The notes under the pieces are model-generated. The model did no database searches. It was not told the DNA's origin and saw only the letters and a program-made list of their open reading frames with translations. A program made the position numbers and the translations under genes. This document shows, piece after piece, positions 36,615-46,696 of a DNA stretch of 64,000 bases (its first letter is position 1; each line of letters starts with the position of its first letter). The stretch spans positions 2,097,805-2,161,804 of the forward strand of contig NZ_JAIEZN010000001.1 in the NCBI RefSeq assembly GCF_020169335.1, in the 5' to 3' direction. Source of the DNA: Devosia aquimaris (lineage in GTDB: Bacteria > Pseudomonadota > Alphaproteobacteria > Rhizobiales > Devosiaceae).

Positions 36615-36643
36615 TTGCACGCAATTGAATTGCGCGCTATCTA
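36615..36643 (+). promoter_or_regulatory. ohr promoter with OhrR operator between -35 and -10
   Basis: The palindrome CGCAATT-G-AATTGCG (36620-36634) matches the AATT-centred OhrR box. It is bracketed by TTGCAC (36615-36620) and TATCTA (36638-36643) at exactly 17 bp, so bound repressor would cover the core promoter of ohr. Confidence 0.75.
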
Positions 36644-36679
36644 ACGATCACCGCAACGCCAGTCCAAGGAAAATGCACC

Positions 36680-37114
36680 ATGATCAAATCGGCAGTTTAC
36701 ACCGCTCACGCCCACACCACCGGTGGCCGCACTGGCACCAGCAAGACCGATGATGGTCGTCTGGCCGTCACCCTGGATACCCCCAAGGCCATGGGCGGCA
36801 ACGATGGTCCAGGCACCAATCCCGAGCAGCTCTTTGCCGCTGGCTATTCCGCCTGCTTCCTGGGCGCGATCAAGGCTGTGGCCCGTGGCGACAAGATCAA
36901 GGTTCCCGACGAAACCACCATCGACGCCAGCGTATCGTTCGGTGAGAACGCCAACGAAGGTGGTGTCGGCTTCAACATCGCCGTCGAACTCAAGGTCACC
37001 CTCCCCGGCTTCGAGCACGACGATGCTGTTGCTCTGGTGGAAAAGGCCCACAAGGTCTGCCCCTATTCCAACGCCACGCGCGGCAATGTCGACGTCAAGC
37101 TGACCGTCGCCTAA
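36680..37114 (+). CDS. ohr: Organic hydroperoxide resistance peroxidase Ohr
   Basis: The 144-residue OsmC/Ohr-fold protein has both redox cysteines, Cys59 in GYSACFLGAIK and Cys127 in KVCPYSNATRGN. It reduces organic and fatty-acid hydroperoxides with lipoyl-dependent reductants in the cytoplasm. The N-terminus VYTAHAHTTGGRTG is typical of Ohr rather than OsmC. It is expressed from the OhrR-controlled promoter at 36615-36643 and ends before a hairpin at 37140-37164. Confidence 0.96.
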   Translation: MIKSAVYTAHAHTTGGRTGTSKTDDGRLAVTLDTPKAMGGNDGPGTNPEQLFAAGYSACFLGAIKAVARGDKIKVPDETTIDASVSFGENANEGGVGFNIAVELKVTLPGFEHDDAVALVEKAHKVCPYSNATRGNVDVKLTVA

Positions 37115-37139
37115 ACCATTCATTAACCATGATGATACG

Positions 37140-37164
37140 GCCGCCGGCCAATTCGGCAGGCGGC
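37140..37164 (+). terminator. Hairpin downstream of ohr
   Basis: gccgcc (37140-37145) pairs with ggcggc (37159-37164) and an inner gcc/ggc extends the stem around an aattc loop. The moderately T-rich tgtaactgtttt follows. Confidence 0.55.
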
Positions 37165-37220
37165 TGTAACTGTTTTGGCGCCGGCGCGAATGTCAGGACA
37201 AAGCCGCCGCGAGACAAATC

Positions 37221-37463
37221 ATGGCCATCAGCTCGGACTATCCCCGCCCGATCAACGTCAATGGCTACGTCTGCCGCAATTGCGATGACGTCTCCAAGGC
37301 CAAGCGCTTCATCGATCCCACGGCAACGCCACTGGAGACAGCCGCGACGCGAGACGCTACGCGTGATCCTGATCTGGCCGTCAGCTTCGGCGGCAGTCTG
37401 TCTGGGCGCACGGCGGTAAACGCACTCGAACCCGCCCGCCAGATCGTTGATCGCCTCGCCTGA
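37221..37463 (+). CDS. Small conserved hypothetical protein
   Basis: The 80-residue protein begins MAISSDYPRPINVNGYVCRNCDDVSKAKRFIDP and ends RTAVNALEPARQIVDRLA. It has a single CxxC in a VNGYxCRNCxDV context that I recall from short proteins of other Hyphomicrobiales, with no assigned function. One CxxC could contribute to a zinc site only in a dimer. It has no signal peptide or membrane segment. It stands alone between ohr and the ABC genes. Confidence 0.6.
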   Translation: MAISSDYPRPINVNGYVCRNCDDVSKAKRFIDPTATPLETAATRDATRDPDLAVSFGGSLSGRTAVNALEPARQIVDRLA

Positions 37464-37548
37464 CACCAAGACATTGTTAAGCCTGTCGCTTCACCGGGTC
37501 GAAAGGCACGGCGCCTAGACTCGCCTGGCCCCCGTGTCGGAGCCGACC

Positions 37549-38292
37549 ATGCCTGCCCCTGCCCTCGCCATTTCCGGTCTGTCCAAGAGCTTTGACCGGC
37601 TGGTGGTCGATGGCCTCGACCTCACGGTCCACGCCGGCGAGTTCTATGCACTGCTCGGCCCCAATGGCGCCGGCAAGACCACCATCCTGCGCATGGTTGC
37701 CGGCTTGTTGCAGCCCGACGCCGGCGACATCGCCATTCTCGGTATCAACACCCGCAGCGACCCGGTCGCCGCAAAGCGCCTTGTGGCCTGGGTCTCGGAC
37801 GAGCCCATGGTCTACGACCGGCTGACACCGCTAGAGTATCTCGAATTCGTCGCCGGCCTCTGGCAGGTCGATGCGGCCATTGCGGCGACGCGCGCGGCCG
37901 AACTGCTGGACTGGCTGGGTTTGGCGCCCCACGCCAACGAGCTGTGTGGTGGCTTCTCCAAGGGCATGCTGCAGAAGGTCGCCCTTGCCGGTGCCTTGGT
38001 GCATGATCCCCGGCTGATCATCCTGGACGAGCCCCTCACCGGGCTCGACGCTGGCTCGGCGCGCCAGGTCAAGGACGTGCTGCTCGGCAAGGTGCGCGAG
38101 GGCGTGACTGTCATCATGACCACCCATATCCTCGAGGTCGCCGAGCGCATGGCCGAACGTATTGGCGTGATCGCCCATGGCCGCCTGATCGCCGAGGGCA
38201 CACTGGACGAACTGCGCCTTCGCCTCGGCCGCCAGTCGAGCCTGGAAGACATCTTCCTCGATCTGGTCGCCCAGCACGCCCCTGCTGCATGA
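37549..38292 (+). CDS. ABC transporter ATP-binding protein
   Basis: The 247-residue ATPase has Walker A GPNGAGKTT, the signature-region FSKGMLQKVALA (a divergent form of LSGGQ), Walker B LIILDEPLTGLD and the switch His in TTHILEVAERM. It pairs with the membrane protein whose start overlaps its stop by four bases (ATGA). The arrangement is that of a two-gene exporter of the ABC-2/EcsA type. ATG 37549 has ggag six bases upstream; a GTG at 37534 is possible. Confidence 0.92.
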   Translation: MPAPALAISGLSKSFDRLVVDGLDLTVHAGEFYALLGPNGAGKTTILRMVAGLLQPDAGDIAILGINTRSDPVAAKRLVAWVSDEPMVYDRLTPLEYLEFVAGLWQVDAAIAATRAAELLDWLGLAPHANELCGGFSKGMLQKVALAGALVHDPRLIILDEPLTGLDAGSARQVKDVLLGKVREGVTVIMTTHILEVAERMAERIGVIAHGRLIAEGTLDELRLRLGRQSSLEDIFLDLVAQHAPAA

Positions 38293-39836
38293 CCGGGCCT
38301 ACCCCACTACAACCCGGCATCGGCCTTGGCTGGTTCGCCCGCCACGAGCTGCGCCTGGCCTGGCGCGAATGGATGGCCATGATGTCCGGCGGCCGCGTTA
38401 CACGGCGTGTCGCGATTGCCGTGTTCCTTGTGGTTGCGGCGAGCCTGATCCATCTGCTGGCCTATGGCCTATTGGCGCCCTGGGTGCGCCAGGGCATCGT
38501 GCCCGACAGGGCAACGCTGGTGCTGCTGACGGGCAGTGGCCTGCTGTTCTGGACGGTAATGCTCTCTCAGGCGCTGGAATCGATCACCCGCGTCTACTAC
38601 GCCCGGTCTGACCTTGACTTGATCCTCTCCTCACCGGCCTCCTCCAGGCAAGTGTTTGCCGTGCGTACGGCCGCCGTGGGCCTGTCCACCGTCTTGCTCG
38701 CCGCCCTTCTCGCCAGTCCCCTGCTCAACATGCTTGCCTTTCTCGATGGCCCGCATTGGCTGGCCGGCTATGGCGTGGTCCTGGCCATGGGCGCACTGTC
38801 CACGGCAATCGCCCTGGCAGTCACACTGGCCCTGTTCCGATTTGTCGGCCCCAAGCGAACCCGCCTGATCGCCCAGATCGTCGCGGCCATTGTCGGCGCC
38901 GGCTTCGTCATTGGCATTCAGGCCGCAGCCATCATCTACTACGGCAGCTTCTCCCGCTTCGCCCTGCTGCAATCGCCCGACGTGATTGCTGCCGCACCGC
39001 CCCCGGATAGCCCTGTCTGGCTGCCGGCGAAAGCGCTGATGGGTGAGGTCCCCGCGCTGGTGCTGATGCTGGTCCTGGGATTGGGTGCCCTGACATTGGC
39101 GATTGTTCTCTCTGCCTCGAGCTACGGCGCCCATGCCATTTCAGCAGCCGGCCTCAGCCATGTCCGCAGTCAGCGCCGACCCTCCCGCCGCGGTTTCCGG
39201 CGCATGTCGCAACGCCAGGCACTGCGCCTCAAGGAATGGCGGCTGCTGCAGCGTGACCCCTGGTTGCTCTCGCAAACCCTGATGCAGATCCTCTATCTGC
39301 TCCCGCCCGCACTCCTGCTCTGGCTCAACTTCGGCAACAGCGCCGGCGCCTTCGTGGTGGTCGTGCCCGTGCTGGTCATGGCCGCCGGCCAACTGGCGGG
39401 CGGCCTGGCCTGGCTGGCGATCTCGGGGGAAGATGCGCATGACCTGGTGGCCACGGCGCCGCTGGCTCCGCGGACGGTGTTGCTGGCCAAGATCGAAGCC
39501 GTACTGGCAGTCATCGCCGTCATCCTGGCCCCCCTCCTGCTGGCGCTGGCCATCGCGTCGCCATTCATGGCCATGGTCACCGCCATCTGCGTCACCCTCT
39601 CGGCAGGTTCGGCCACCACTATCCAGCTCTGGTTCCGCACCGTGGCGCGCCGCGCCATGTTCCGCCGCCGCCAGGTAGCTTCGCGCGCCGCTACGCTCAG
39701 CGAAGCCTTTGCCTCCATCATGTGGGCGGCCACCGGCGCCGTCTGGGCCTCTGGCTCCTGGCTTGCGCTGGGGCCGGCGGTCATGGCTATAGTTGTTCTG
39801 GCCCTGGCGCGACTGCTCAGCCCGCGCCGCGGCTGA
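38289..39836 (+). CDS. ABC transporter permease
   Basis: The 515-residue membrane protein has roughly ten to twelve hydrophobic segments and a basic cytoplasmic loop in the centre (RSQRRPSRRGFRRMSQRQALRLKEWRLLQRD). It is translationally coupled to the ATPase before it. No solute-binding protein is encoded, so an exporter is likelier than an importer. I do not recognise a characterised homologue and the substrate is unknown. Confidence 0.85.
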   Translation: MTGPTPLQPGIGLGWFARHELRLAWREWMAMMSGGRVTRRVAIAVFLVVAASLIHLLAYGLLAPWVRQGIVPDRATLVLLTGSGLLFWTVMLSQALESITRVYYARSDLDLILSSPASSRQVFAVRTAAVGLSTVLLAALLASPLLNMLAFLDGPHWLAGYGVVLAMGALSTAIALAVTLALFRFVGPKRTRLIAQIVAAIVGAGFVIGIQAAAIIYYGSFSRFALLQSPDVIAAAPPPDSPVWLPAKALMGEVPALVLMLVLGLGALTLAIVLSASSYGAHAISAAGLSHVRSQRRPSRRGFRRMSQRQALRLKEWRLLQRDPWLLSQTLMQILYLLPPALLLWLNFGNSAGAFVVVVPVLVMAAGQLAGGLAWLAISGEDAHDLVATAPLAPRTVLLAKIEAVLAVIAVILAPLLLALAIASPFMAMVTAICVTLSAGSATTIQLWFRTVARRAMFRRRQVASRAATLSEAFASIMWAATGAVWASGSWLALGPAVMAIVVLALARLLSPRRG

Positions 39837-39867
39837 CCTGCCGCACCTCACCTGCCGGACTATCCCC

Positions 39868-40335
39868 ATGCCCAGCCTTCGTTTGCGCGACGCGACCCCA
39901 GCCGACATCGCCACCATCCTGCGCCTCAGCCATGCTGGCGACGCGCGCGGCAAGGATACGCCGCCGCTCGACCCGGCCAGCCTGGATGACCCGCGCTATC
40001 GAGCCGCCTTTGAGGAAATCGCTGCCGACCCCAGGCAGCAGCTGGTGGTTGCCGAACTCGATGGGGAAGTCGTCGGCACGCTCCAGATTACGGTTGTTCC
40101 CGGCATGCCCAACTTCGGCATGAAGCGCGGCATGTTGGAGAATGTCCACATCCGGAGCGACCAGCGCGGCACAGGCCTGGGCACGCAGATGGTCACCTGG
40201 GCGGTCGAACAGTGCCGCTCGAAGGGCTGCGGCGTGGTGCAGCTGACGTCCAACAAGGTTCGCCTCGACGCCCACCGGTTCTACGAGCGCCTGGGCTTTG
40301 CCAAGAGCCACGAGGGCTTCAAGCTCAAACTATAG
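39868..40335 (+). CDS. GNAT-family N-acetyltransferase
   Basis: The 155-residue protein starts MPSLRLRDATPADIATILRL. It has the GNAT core with VVAELDGEVVGTLQITVVP, the acetyl-CoA loop VHIRSDQRGTGLGTQMVTW (Q/RxxGxG/A) and the ending NKVRLDAHRFYERLGFAKSHEGFKL. The substrate is not predictable; the group includes antibiotic- and amino-acid-acetylating enzymes. ATG 39868 is 31 bases after the permease stop, so it may be read from the ABC transcript. Confidence 0.88.
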   Translation: MPSLRLRDATPADIATILRLSHAGDARGKDTPPLDPASLDDPRYRAAFEEIAADPRQQLVVAELDGEVVGTLQITVVPGMPNFGMKRGMLENVHIRSDQRGTGLGTQMVTWAVEQCRSKGCGVVQLTSNKVRLDAHRFYERLGFAKSHEGFKLKL

Positions 40336-40455
40336 CCGCTGCTGGCGCCATGGCGGCCGACATACTGGCTCCCAACCGCCCAAGACGCTAAACTGGCTTC
40401 CATTGGCGCCCGCGCGACTCTGCGGGCGGCGTCAGCCTATCGACAGGGAACGCCC

Positions 40456-40761
40456 ATGGCAGACACTGGCACCAAGACCCGCAGCAAGACAGCTCTCAAG
40501 ACGGCGCGCCCGCCGCTACACAAGGTCATCCTGGTCAATGACGATTTCACGCCGCGCGAATTTGTCGTCCGCGTGCTCAAGGCCGAGTTCCGCGTTCCGG
40601 AATCCCAGGCCATGGGCATCATGCTGACGGCTCACACCAAGGGTTCCTGCGTTGTGGCAGTGTTCACCCGCGAGGTCGCCGAGGAAAAAGCCGGGCGCGC
40701 CACCGATCTGGCGCGCAGCATGGGCTTCCCCCTGCTGTTCACCACCGAGCCTGAGGAATAG
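40456..40761 (+). CDS. clpS: ATP-dependent Clp protease adaptor ClpS (ClpS2-like)
   Basis: This 101-residue protein has the ClpS core: an N-terminal flexible tail, HKVILVNDDFTPREFVVRVLKAEF, TAHTKGSCVVAVFTREVAEEKA and the ending GFPLLFTTEPEE. ClpS delivers N-degron substrates to ClpAP. The ending is like the second (ClpS2) paralogue of alphaproteobacteria, and no clpA follows, so this is probably not the clpS-clpA locus. ATG 40456 follows aggga. The gene converges on motB. Confidence 0.9.
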   Translation: MADTGTKTRSKTALKTARPPLHKVILVNDDFTPREFVVRVLKAEFRVPESQAMGIMLTAHTKGSCVVAVFTREVAEEKAGRATDLARSMGFPLLFTTEPEE

Positions 40762-40763
40762 GC

Positions 40764-41684
40764 TCAAAACCCCAGATTGGCCGGCACCGGCGGCGGCTCC
40801 TTGACCACAGTGATCTTGATACGCTCGTTGGCCGCCTGGTAGGGGTCATTGGGGAAGAACGGGTCCGAACTGGCTCGACCACTCACAGACTTGATCCGGT
40901 CATCGGCCAAGCCGAATTCACCCAACAGGGACCGCACCACATTGGCCCGATCGCTCGAGAGTTCCCACGGGCCGTACCGCGGATTGCTATAGGTGCCTCC
41001 GGCTGCAGTATGGCCCGAAATGGTGACCTGATCGCCCAGCCGCTGCAGGATCGGCGCTAGCGCTGCAAGAGCTTGGCGCGCATCCTCGGTGGGATACTTG
41101 GAGCCCTCGGGGAACATCGGCCGCCCCTGCTGATCCACGATCTGGATGTCGAGCCCTTCATCGGTCACGTCCAGGATCAGGCTCTCCTGCATTTCGGTAA
41201 TGTCGGGGAGCGACTGCCAGGCCTGGCGGATGCTGGCCGCGGCGCTGTGGAAGGCGTCATCTTCCTTGGACTGCAAGTCGGCATTGGACGCGCCGATCGC
41301 CGCCTGCGTCTCGCCGATATCGCCTGTCCGGCCGCCACTCTGCGCTTCCGGCTGACCATTGCTTGTATTCTCGGGCGAAATGGCGACATCGCGCAGGGCC
41401 TCGACCGCCGATCCCGCCATCTTGGCGCCGCTGGTATCGAGCGCCGTACCAGCCATCATGCCGCCCGAACCATTGGTCGAGAGGGTCACATTGGGCGGCG
41501 CGAAATAGTTGGCCAGACCTTCCTTCTGCTCCGGAGTCGTCATGGCCAGCAGCCACATCAGCAGGAAGAAGGCCATCATGGCAGTCACGAAGTCGGCGTA
41601 GGCAATCTTCCAGGCGCCGCCATGGTGACCATGGCCGCCCTTCTTGACCTTCTTGATAATGATCGGCTGGTCGTATCCGGCCAT
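40764..41684 (-). CDS. motB: Flagellar motor stator protein MotB
   Basis: The 306-residue protein has a basic N-terminus (KKVKKGGHGHHGG), a single membrane helix with the essential proton-path Asp31 in AYADFVTAMMAFFLLMWLL, and a long linker. The C-terminal OmpA-like peptidoglycan-binding domain contains VTISGHTAAGGTY and SSDRANVVRSLL. It anchors the stator to the wall. It is downstream of motA on the same strand with a 20-base gap. No other flagellar gene is in the window. Confidence 0.95.
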   Translation of the reverse strand: MAGYDQPIIIKKVKKGGHGHHGGAWKIAYADFVTAMMAFFLLMWLLAMTTPEQKEGLANYFAPPNVTLSTNGSGGMMAGTALDTSGAKMAGSAVEALRDVAISPENTSNGQPEAQSGGRTGDIGETQAAIGASNADLQSKEDDAFHSAAASIRQAWQSLPDITEMQESLILDVTDEGLDIQIVDQQGRPMFPEGSKYPTEDARQALAALAPILQRLGDQVTISGHTAAGGTYSNPRYGPWELSSDRANVVRSLLGEFGLADDRIKSVSGRASSDPFFPNDPYQAANERIKITVVKEPPPVPANLGF

Positions 41685-41704
41685 GGTTATACCTGTCCGG
41701 AGTT

Positions 41705-42568
41705 CTAGGTGGCAGCTGGGAGGTTGGACGTGGCTTCGTCCACTTCAAGGAAGGTTGGACGATCTTCGGCAAACAGCGCCTTGCGGGCAAATTCGACGGC
41801 CATCACAGGCACTTGCCCGCCAATATGGGCCAGAAGACCAGCCTTGAGAGACGAGAAATACTTGGATTCGGCCTGGTAGATGTTACCCAGAGACTGGGCC
41901 ATCGGACCAAAGAAGCCATAGGCGATGAACACGCCGAAGAACGTACCCACGAGCGCGCCGCCGATCATGTGACCGAGAACTTCGGGGGGTTCAGCAATGG
42001 CGCCCATCGTCTTGATCACGCCCAGCACCGCGGCCACGATGCCCAAGGCAGGCGTACCATCGGCCAGCGCCTGAACGGCTGCCACGAGACGGTGCTGTTC
42101 CTGGTGATGCGTCTCGAGCTCCTCATCCATCAGCGCTTCCATCTCGTGCACATTGTTGGACCCCAGGGTCACCATGCGCAGGTAGTCGCAGACGAATTCC
42201 ACCGCGTGGTGGTTCTTGGCAAAGGTGGGGAAGCGCGAGAAGAGCGTGGACTCATGCGGATTCTCGATGTGCTGTTCCAGCGCGAGAATGCCCTTGGACT
42301 GAACCAGCTTGTAGAGGCTGAACTGCATGGCGAGCAGTTCGATATAGGCAGCCTTGTTGTACTTGGGGCCCTTTACCAGCGTGCCGAAGACGCCCAGCGT
42401 GCCTTTGATGACCGGGCCGGTATTGCCGATGATGAATGCACCAATCGCCGCCCCCAGGATGATCACATATTCCCAAGGCTGCCAGAGAACTTCAAGGTGA
42501 CCGCCCATTGCGGAGTAACCGCCAAACACGCAGCCAAAGATCACCAGGATTCCGACAACAAGACGCAT
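41705..42568 (-). CDS. motA: Flagellar motor stator protein MotA
   Basis: The 287-residue protein has four membrane helices and the MotA signature in the second half: ALADGTPALGIVAAVLGVIKTMG (with the conserved Pro) and GGALVGTFFGVFIAYGFFGP, plus a large cytoplasmic loop. With MotB it forms the ion-driven stator around the flagellar rotor. Length and the N-terminus MRLVVGILVIFGCVFGGY agree with the family. It starts at the edge of the 609-bp gap before carB. Confidence 0.95.
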   Translation of the reverse strand: MRLVVGILVIFGCVFGGYSAMGGHLEVLWQPWEYVIILGAAIGAFIIGNTGPVIKGTLGVFGTLVKGPKYNKAAYIELLAMQFSLYKLVQSKGILALEQHIENPHESTLFSRFPTFAKNHHAVEFVCDYLRMVTLGSNNVHEMEALMDEELETHHQEQHRLVAAVQALADGTPALGIVAAVLGVIKTMGAIAEPPEVLGHMIGGALVGTFFGVFIAYGFFGPMAQSLGNIYQAESKYFSSLKAGLLAHIGGQVPVMAVEFARKALFAEDRPTFLEVDEATSNLPAAT

Positions 42569-43177
42569 ACCTAGGGCTTCCAGTTTTTGATGGAACGTTG
42601 CGCGCGATGGGCGTCACCACCCAATCGAACACGCCGCTCCATTCGACTTTCCGCAAAGCGCCTCCTGGCACTCCGCATCCGTCACTATCAGCCCTTTGCC
42701 TTAACAGCGCGTAACTTCGCGCCTCATCATGACACGCTCAATTGTCGCAGGCGCAGAATGAAATCCCGATGAATCAGACACTTGGCTCCAGCGAGCCCTG
42801 ACCGGCCCACAAGAGGTGCTCCCCTCGCCGCACATATCGTCTGCTCAACGGCACCTGCAGCTGCGGCTCAACGACCTGTCGCCGCTATTCGCGCTGGTCG
42901 CTGCACCCATTCGGCAACACGGTGGGGAAGCCCGCAACTCAATTGCCGCCACCCCTTCCCTTTCCAGACCATCTCCGCTAGAGAGCCCACTTAACCACCA
43001 TGTCTGACCCTACCCCCCGCGCCGCAGCGCTCAGTTGCAGTGCGGGTTTGCCACGAGACAGGTGCTGTCCGGGCGATTCTTCCTTACCGCCCTGCGACTC
43101 GGAGTGCTTCCAGGACAGTGGGCCCCACTGATCCGGTTCGGAAGTGCGACACACGTAGACACAGTTGAGCGAGCACC
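42569..43177. other. 609-bp divergent intergenic region, motA / carB
   Basis: I see no convincing gene, tRNA or known RNA here; short open frames lack coding character. A 15-bp palindrome, cagtggg-c-cccactg, lies at 43116-43130, 47 bases before carB, and a degenerate TTAA...GTAAC stretch lies at 42701-42715 upstream of motA. The length suggests two separate promoters and perhaps a carB leader. Confidence 0.5.
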
Positions 43178-46100
43178 ATGCCAAAACGTACCGACATCAA
43201 ATCGATCCTCATCATCGGTGCGGGTCCGATCATCATCGGCCAGGCCTGCGAGTTCGACTATTCCGGCACCCAGGCCTGCAAGGCCCTCAAGGAAGAGGGC
43301 TACCGCATCATCCTGGTCAACTCCAATCCGGCCACGATCATGACCGATCCGGACCTGGCCGATGCCACCTATATGGAGCCGATCACCCCTGAAGTGGTCG
43401 CCAAGATCATCGAGAAGGAACGCCCCGACGCGCTGCTCCCCACCATGGGTGGCCAGACGGCACTGAACTGCGCCCTCAGCCTGCGCAAGATGGGTATCCT
43501 CGACAAGTTCGGCGTCGAGATGATCGGTGCCACCGCCGAGGCCATCGACAAGGCCGAGGACCGCGAGCTGTTCCGCGACGCCATGAAGAAAATCGGGCTG
43601 GAAACCCCGCGCTCCATGCTGGCACACAACACCATCGAGGCCCTGCAGGCGCTCGAAGTGATCGGGCTGCCCTGCATCATCCGCCCCAGCTTCACCCTGG
43701 GCGGCACCGGCGGCGGCATTGCCTACAACCGCGAGGAATATCTCGCCATTGTCGAGAGCGGCGTCGATGCCAGCCCGACCAATGAAGTCCTGGTCGAGGA
43801 AAGCGTCCTCGGCTGGAAGGAATATGAAATGGAAGTTGTCCGCGACAAGAAGGACAACTGCATCATCGTCTGCTCGATCGAAAACATCGATCCTATGGGC
43901 GTCCACACCGGCGATTCCATCACTGTCGCTCCGGCGCTGACGCTGACCGACAAGGAATACCAGATCATGCGTGACGCGAGCCTCGCGGTCCTGCGCGAGA
44001 TCGGCGTCGAGACCGGCGGCTCCAACGTCCAGTTCGGTATCAACCCTGCCGATGGCCGCATGGTGGTCATCGAGATGAACCCGCGCGTGTCGCGCTCCTC
44101 GGCCTTGGCTTCCAAGGCCACCGGCTTCCCCATCGCCAAGGTCGCCGCACGCCTGGCCGTCGGCTACACGCTCGACGAGCTGGACAATGACATCACCGGC
44201 GGCATGACCCCGGCGAGCTTTGAGCCCACCATCGACTATGTCGTCACCAAGATCCCGCGTTTTGCCTTCGAGAAGTTCCCTGGCGCCGACAACCGCCTGA
44301 CCACCTCGATGAAGTCGGTCGGCGAAGCCATGGCGATCGGCCGCACTTTCCAGGAAAGCCTGCAGAAGGCGCTACGCTCGCTTGAAACCGGCCTCACTGG
44401 TCTCAACGAAATCGGCATTCCCGGTCTCGGCGAAGGTGAAGACAAGAATGCCATCAAGGCAGCCCTCGGCACCGCCACGCCAGACCGCCTGCTGCACGTG
44501 GCAGAAGCCATGCGCCTGGGCATGAGCCTTGAGGACATCCACGAGGCCTGCAAGATCGACCCCTGGTTCCTCGAGCAGATGCAGGGCATCATTGACACCG
44601 AAGCCAAGGTCCGCGAGTTCGGCCTGCCTCAGGATGCCGCCAATCTGCGCAGCCTGAAGGCCATGGGCTTCTCGGACGCCCGCCTGGCTCAGCTGGCCAA
44701 TATCAAGACCAGCGATGTGCGCGCCCTGCGCCACAGCCTCTCCGTCCGCCCGGCCTACAAGCGCATCGACACCTCGGCCGCTGAGTTCGCCTCGCCCACC
44801 GCCTACATGTACTCCACCTATGAGACGCCGTTTGCCGGCAGCGTTGCCGACGAGGCGCGCCCGTCCGACCGCAAGAAGGTGGTCATCCTCGGCGGCGGTC
44901 CCAACCGTATCGGCCAGGGCATCGAGTTCGACTATTGCTGCTGCCATGCGGCCTTCGCGCTGGCCGACGCCGGCTATGAAACCATCATGGTCAACTGCAA
45001 CCCCGAGACTGTCTCGACCGACTATGACACCTCAGACCGCCTCTATTTCGAGCCTCTGACCGAAGAAGACGTCATCGAGATCCTCGAGCGCGAGAAGGAA
45101 AACGGCACGCTGCATGGCGTAATCGTGCAGTTTGGCGGCCAGACCCCGCTCAACCTGGCCGAGGCTGTGCAGAAGGCCGGCGTCACCATCCTGGGCACCC
45201 AGCCCGACGCCATCGACCTAGCCGAAGACCGTGACCTCTTCTCCAAGCTGCTCAACAAGCTTGAGCTGACCCAGCCCAAGAACGGCATCGCCTATAGTCT
45301 GGAACAGGCCCGCCTCGTCGCCGAGCGCCTGGGCTATCCCCTGGTGATCCGCCCATCCTACGTGCTGGGCGGCCGCGCCATGGCGATTGTCCATTCCTCC
45401 AGCGAGTTCGAGCGCTATGTGCAGGATACGCTGACCGGCCTCGTGCCGCCGCACATCATGCTGCGCTACCCCAACGACAAGACCGGCCAGATCAACTCGG
45501 TCCTCTCCGATAATCCGCTGCTGTTTGACGCCTATCTCTCCGGCGCCACCGAAATCGACGTCGACGCCCTGTGCGACGGCAAGGACGTCTTTGTCGCCGG
45601 CATCATGGAACATATCGAGGAAGCCGGCATTCACTCGGGCGACAGCGCCTGCTCGCTGCCCCCGCAGAACCTGTCTCCCGAGGTGATTGCCGAGCTCAAG
45701 CGCCAGACGCGCGAACTGGCCTTTGCTCTCAAGGTTGGCGGCCTGATGAACGTGCAGTATGCGCTCAAGGACGGCGTCATCTACCTGCTCGAAGTCAATC
45801 CGCGCGCCAGCCGCACAGTGCCCTTCGTCGCCAAGGTCATCGGCCAGCCCATCGCCAAGATCGCCTCGCGCATCATGGCCGGCGAGACGCTGGAGAGCTT
45901 TGGGCTCGAGGAAAAGACCTTCCGCCATGTCGCGGTCAAGGAAGCCGTGTTCCCCTTCAGCCGCTTCCCCGGCGTCGATACGGTTCTGGGCCCGGAAATG
46001 AAATCGACCGGTGAGGTCATTGGCCTCGACACCGATTTCGCCATGGCCTTCGCCAAATCACAGATGGGTGCCGGCTCCAAGGTGCCCACCAGCGGCGCCG

Positions 46101-46489
46101 TATTCATCTCGGTGCGCGACGAGGACAAGAAGTACATCGTCGACATGGCCCGTCACCTGGCGGAAGGCGGCTTCAAGATCCTCGCCACCGGCGGCACGCA
46201 GCGCTATCTGGTCGACAACGGCATTGCCGCCGACAAGATCAACAAGGTGCTCGAGGGTCGTCCGCACATCGTGGATTCCATGAAGAATGGCGGCGTGCAA
46301 CTGGTGATCAACACCACCGATGGCATGAAGTCGATCAGCGACAGCCGCGACATCCGCCGCACGGCCCTTCTGGCCAAGATCCCCTACTACACCACGATCG
46401 ACGGCGCCCTCGCCGCCGTGGAAGGGATCATTGCCTTGCAGAAGGGCAGCCTGACCGTCAACTCGCTGCAGAGCTACTTCGCAGCTTGA
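43178..46489 (+). CDS. carB: Carbamoyl-phosphate synthase large subunit
   Basis: The 1103-residue protein has the duplicated ATP-grasp organisation. The N-terminal half has [22 protein letters not shown] and [16 protein letters not shown]; the second half has [20 protein letters not shown] and [13 protein letters not shown]-terminal MGS-like allosteric domain follows ([16 protein letters not shown]). It makes carbamoyl phosphate for arginine and pyrimidines, with CarA supplying ammonia. Length is slightly above the usual ~1075. The ribosome site is weak (gagcgagc). It is followed by a hairpin at 46496-46518. Confidence 0.97.
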   Translation: MPKRTDIKSILIIGAGPIIIGQACEFDYSGTQACKALKEEGYRIILVNSNPATIMTDPDLADATYMEPITPEVVAKIIEKERPDALLPTMGGQTALNCALSLRKMGILDKFGVEMIGATAEAIDKAEDRELFRDAMKKIGLETPRSMLAHNTIEALQALEVIGLPCIIRPSFTLGGTGGGIAYNREEYLAIVESGVDASPTNEVLVEESVLGWKEYEMEVVRDKKDNCIIVCSIENIDPMGVHTGDSITVAPALTLTDKEYQIMRDASLAVLREIGVETGGSNVQFGINPADGRMVVIEMNPRVSRSSALASKATGFPIAKVAARLAVGYTLDELDNDITGGMTPASFEPTIDYVVTKIPRFAFEKFPGADNRLTTSMKSVGEAMAIGRTFQESLQKALRSLETGLTGLNEIGIPGLGEGEDKNAIKAALGTATPDRLLHVAEAMRLGMSLEDIHEACKIDPWFLEQMQGIIDTEAKVREFGLPQDAANLRSLKAMGFSDARLAQLANIKTSDVRALRHSLSVRPAYKRIDTSAAEFASPTAYMYSTYETPFAGSVADEARPSDRKKVVILGGGPNRIGQGIEFDYCCCHAAFALADAGYETIMVNCNPETVSTDYDTSDRLYFEPLTEEDVIEILEREKENGTLHGVIVQFGGQTPLNLAEAVQKAGVTILGTQPDAIDLAEDRDLFSKLLNKLELTQPKNGIAYSLEQARLVAERLGYPLVIRPSYVLGGRAMAIVHSSSEFERYVQDTLTGLVPPHIMLRYPNDKTGQINSVLSDNPLLFDAYLSGATEIDVDALCDGKDVFVAGIMEHIEEAGIHSGDSACSLPPQNLSPEVIAELKRQTRELAFALKVGGLMNVQYALKDGVIYLLEVNPRASRTVPFVAKVIGQPIAKIASRIMAGETLESFGLEEKTFRHVAVKEAVFPFSRFPGVDTVLGPEMKSTGEVIGLDTDFAMAFAKSQMGAGSKVPTSGAVFISVRDEDKKYIVDMARHLAEGGFKILATGGTQRYLVDNGIAADKINKVLEGRPHIVDSMKNGGVQLVINTTDGMKSISDSRDIRRTALLAKIPYYTTIDGALAAVEGIIALQKGSLTVNSLQSYFAA

Positions 46490-46495
46490 TTGTTT

Positions 46496-46518
46496 GCCTC
46501 GCCCCCCTGGGGCGAGGC
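46496..46518 (+). terminator. Hairpin after carB
   Basis: A 10-bp perfect stem, gcctcgcccc / ggggcgaggc, with a 3-nt loop starts six bases after the carB stop. No T-run follows, so it may act as a Rho-assisted or weak terminator. Confidence 0.6.
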
Positions 46519-46563
46519 GCCCTGATCGACTGGATTGACACTCCAGATCACGCCGCTATCCTG

Positions 46564-46584
46564 TGGTCATCATGATGATGACCA
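46564..46584. promoter_or_regulatory. 21-bp perfect palindrome upstream of the PhyH-like gene
   Basis: tggtcatcat-g-atgatgacca has two exact 10-bp arms around one base. It is about 115 bp before the dioxygenase start and looks like an operator or a compact hairpin. Confidence 0.5.
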
Positions 46585-46608
46585 AGTCCATTCGGTTCGC
46601 AGTGCACT

Positions 46609-46628
46609 TGAGCGCCTGAGGGCGCTCA
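46609..46628. promoter_or_regulatory. 8-bp stem hairpin upstream of the PhyH-like gene
   Basis: tgagcgcc-tgag-ggcgctca is a perfect inverted repeat with a 4-nt loop, 25 bases downstream of the 21-bp palindrome. Function is unknown. Confidence 0.4.
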
Positions 46629-46696
46629 CTGGAGCATTTGACCCGAGCGGTTCGCTCGCTCGATCCGGCTGTCCTCAGCGACGGCCTTGCGAACTT

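Noticed and set aside
42701..42715. CtrA-like sequence upstream of motA
   Set aside because: It reads TTAA-N6-GTAAC, wrong in spacing and one half-site, so it is not reported as a site despite its suggestive location.
42569..43177. Possible tRNA or small RNA in the motA-carB gap
   Set aside because: No T-loop motif, acceptor pairing or known RNA consensus could be seen; only a 15-bp palindrome near carB.
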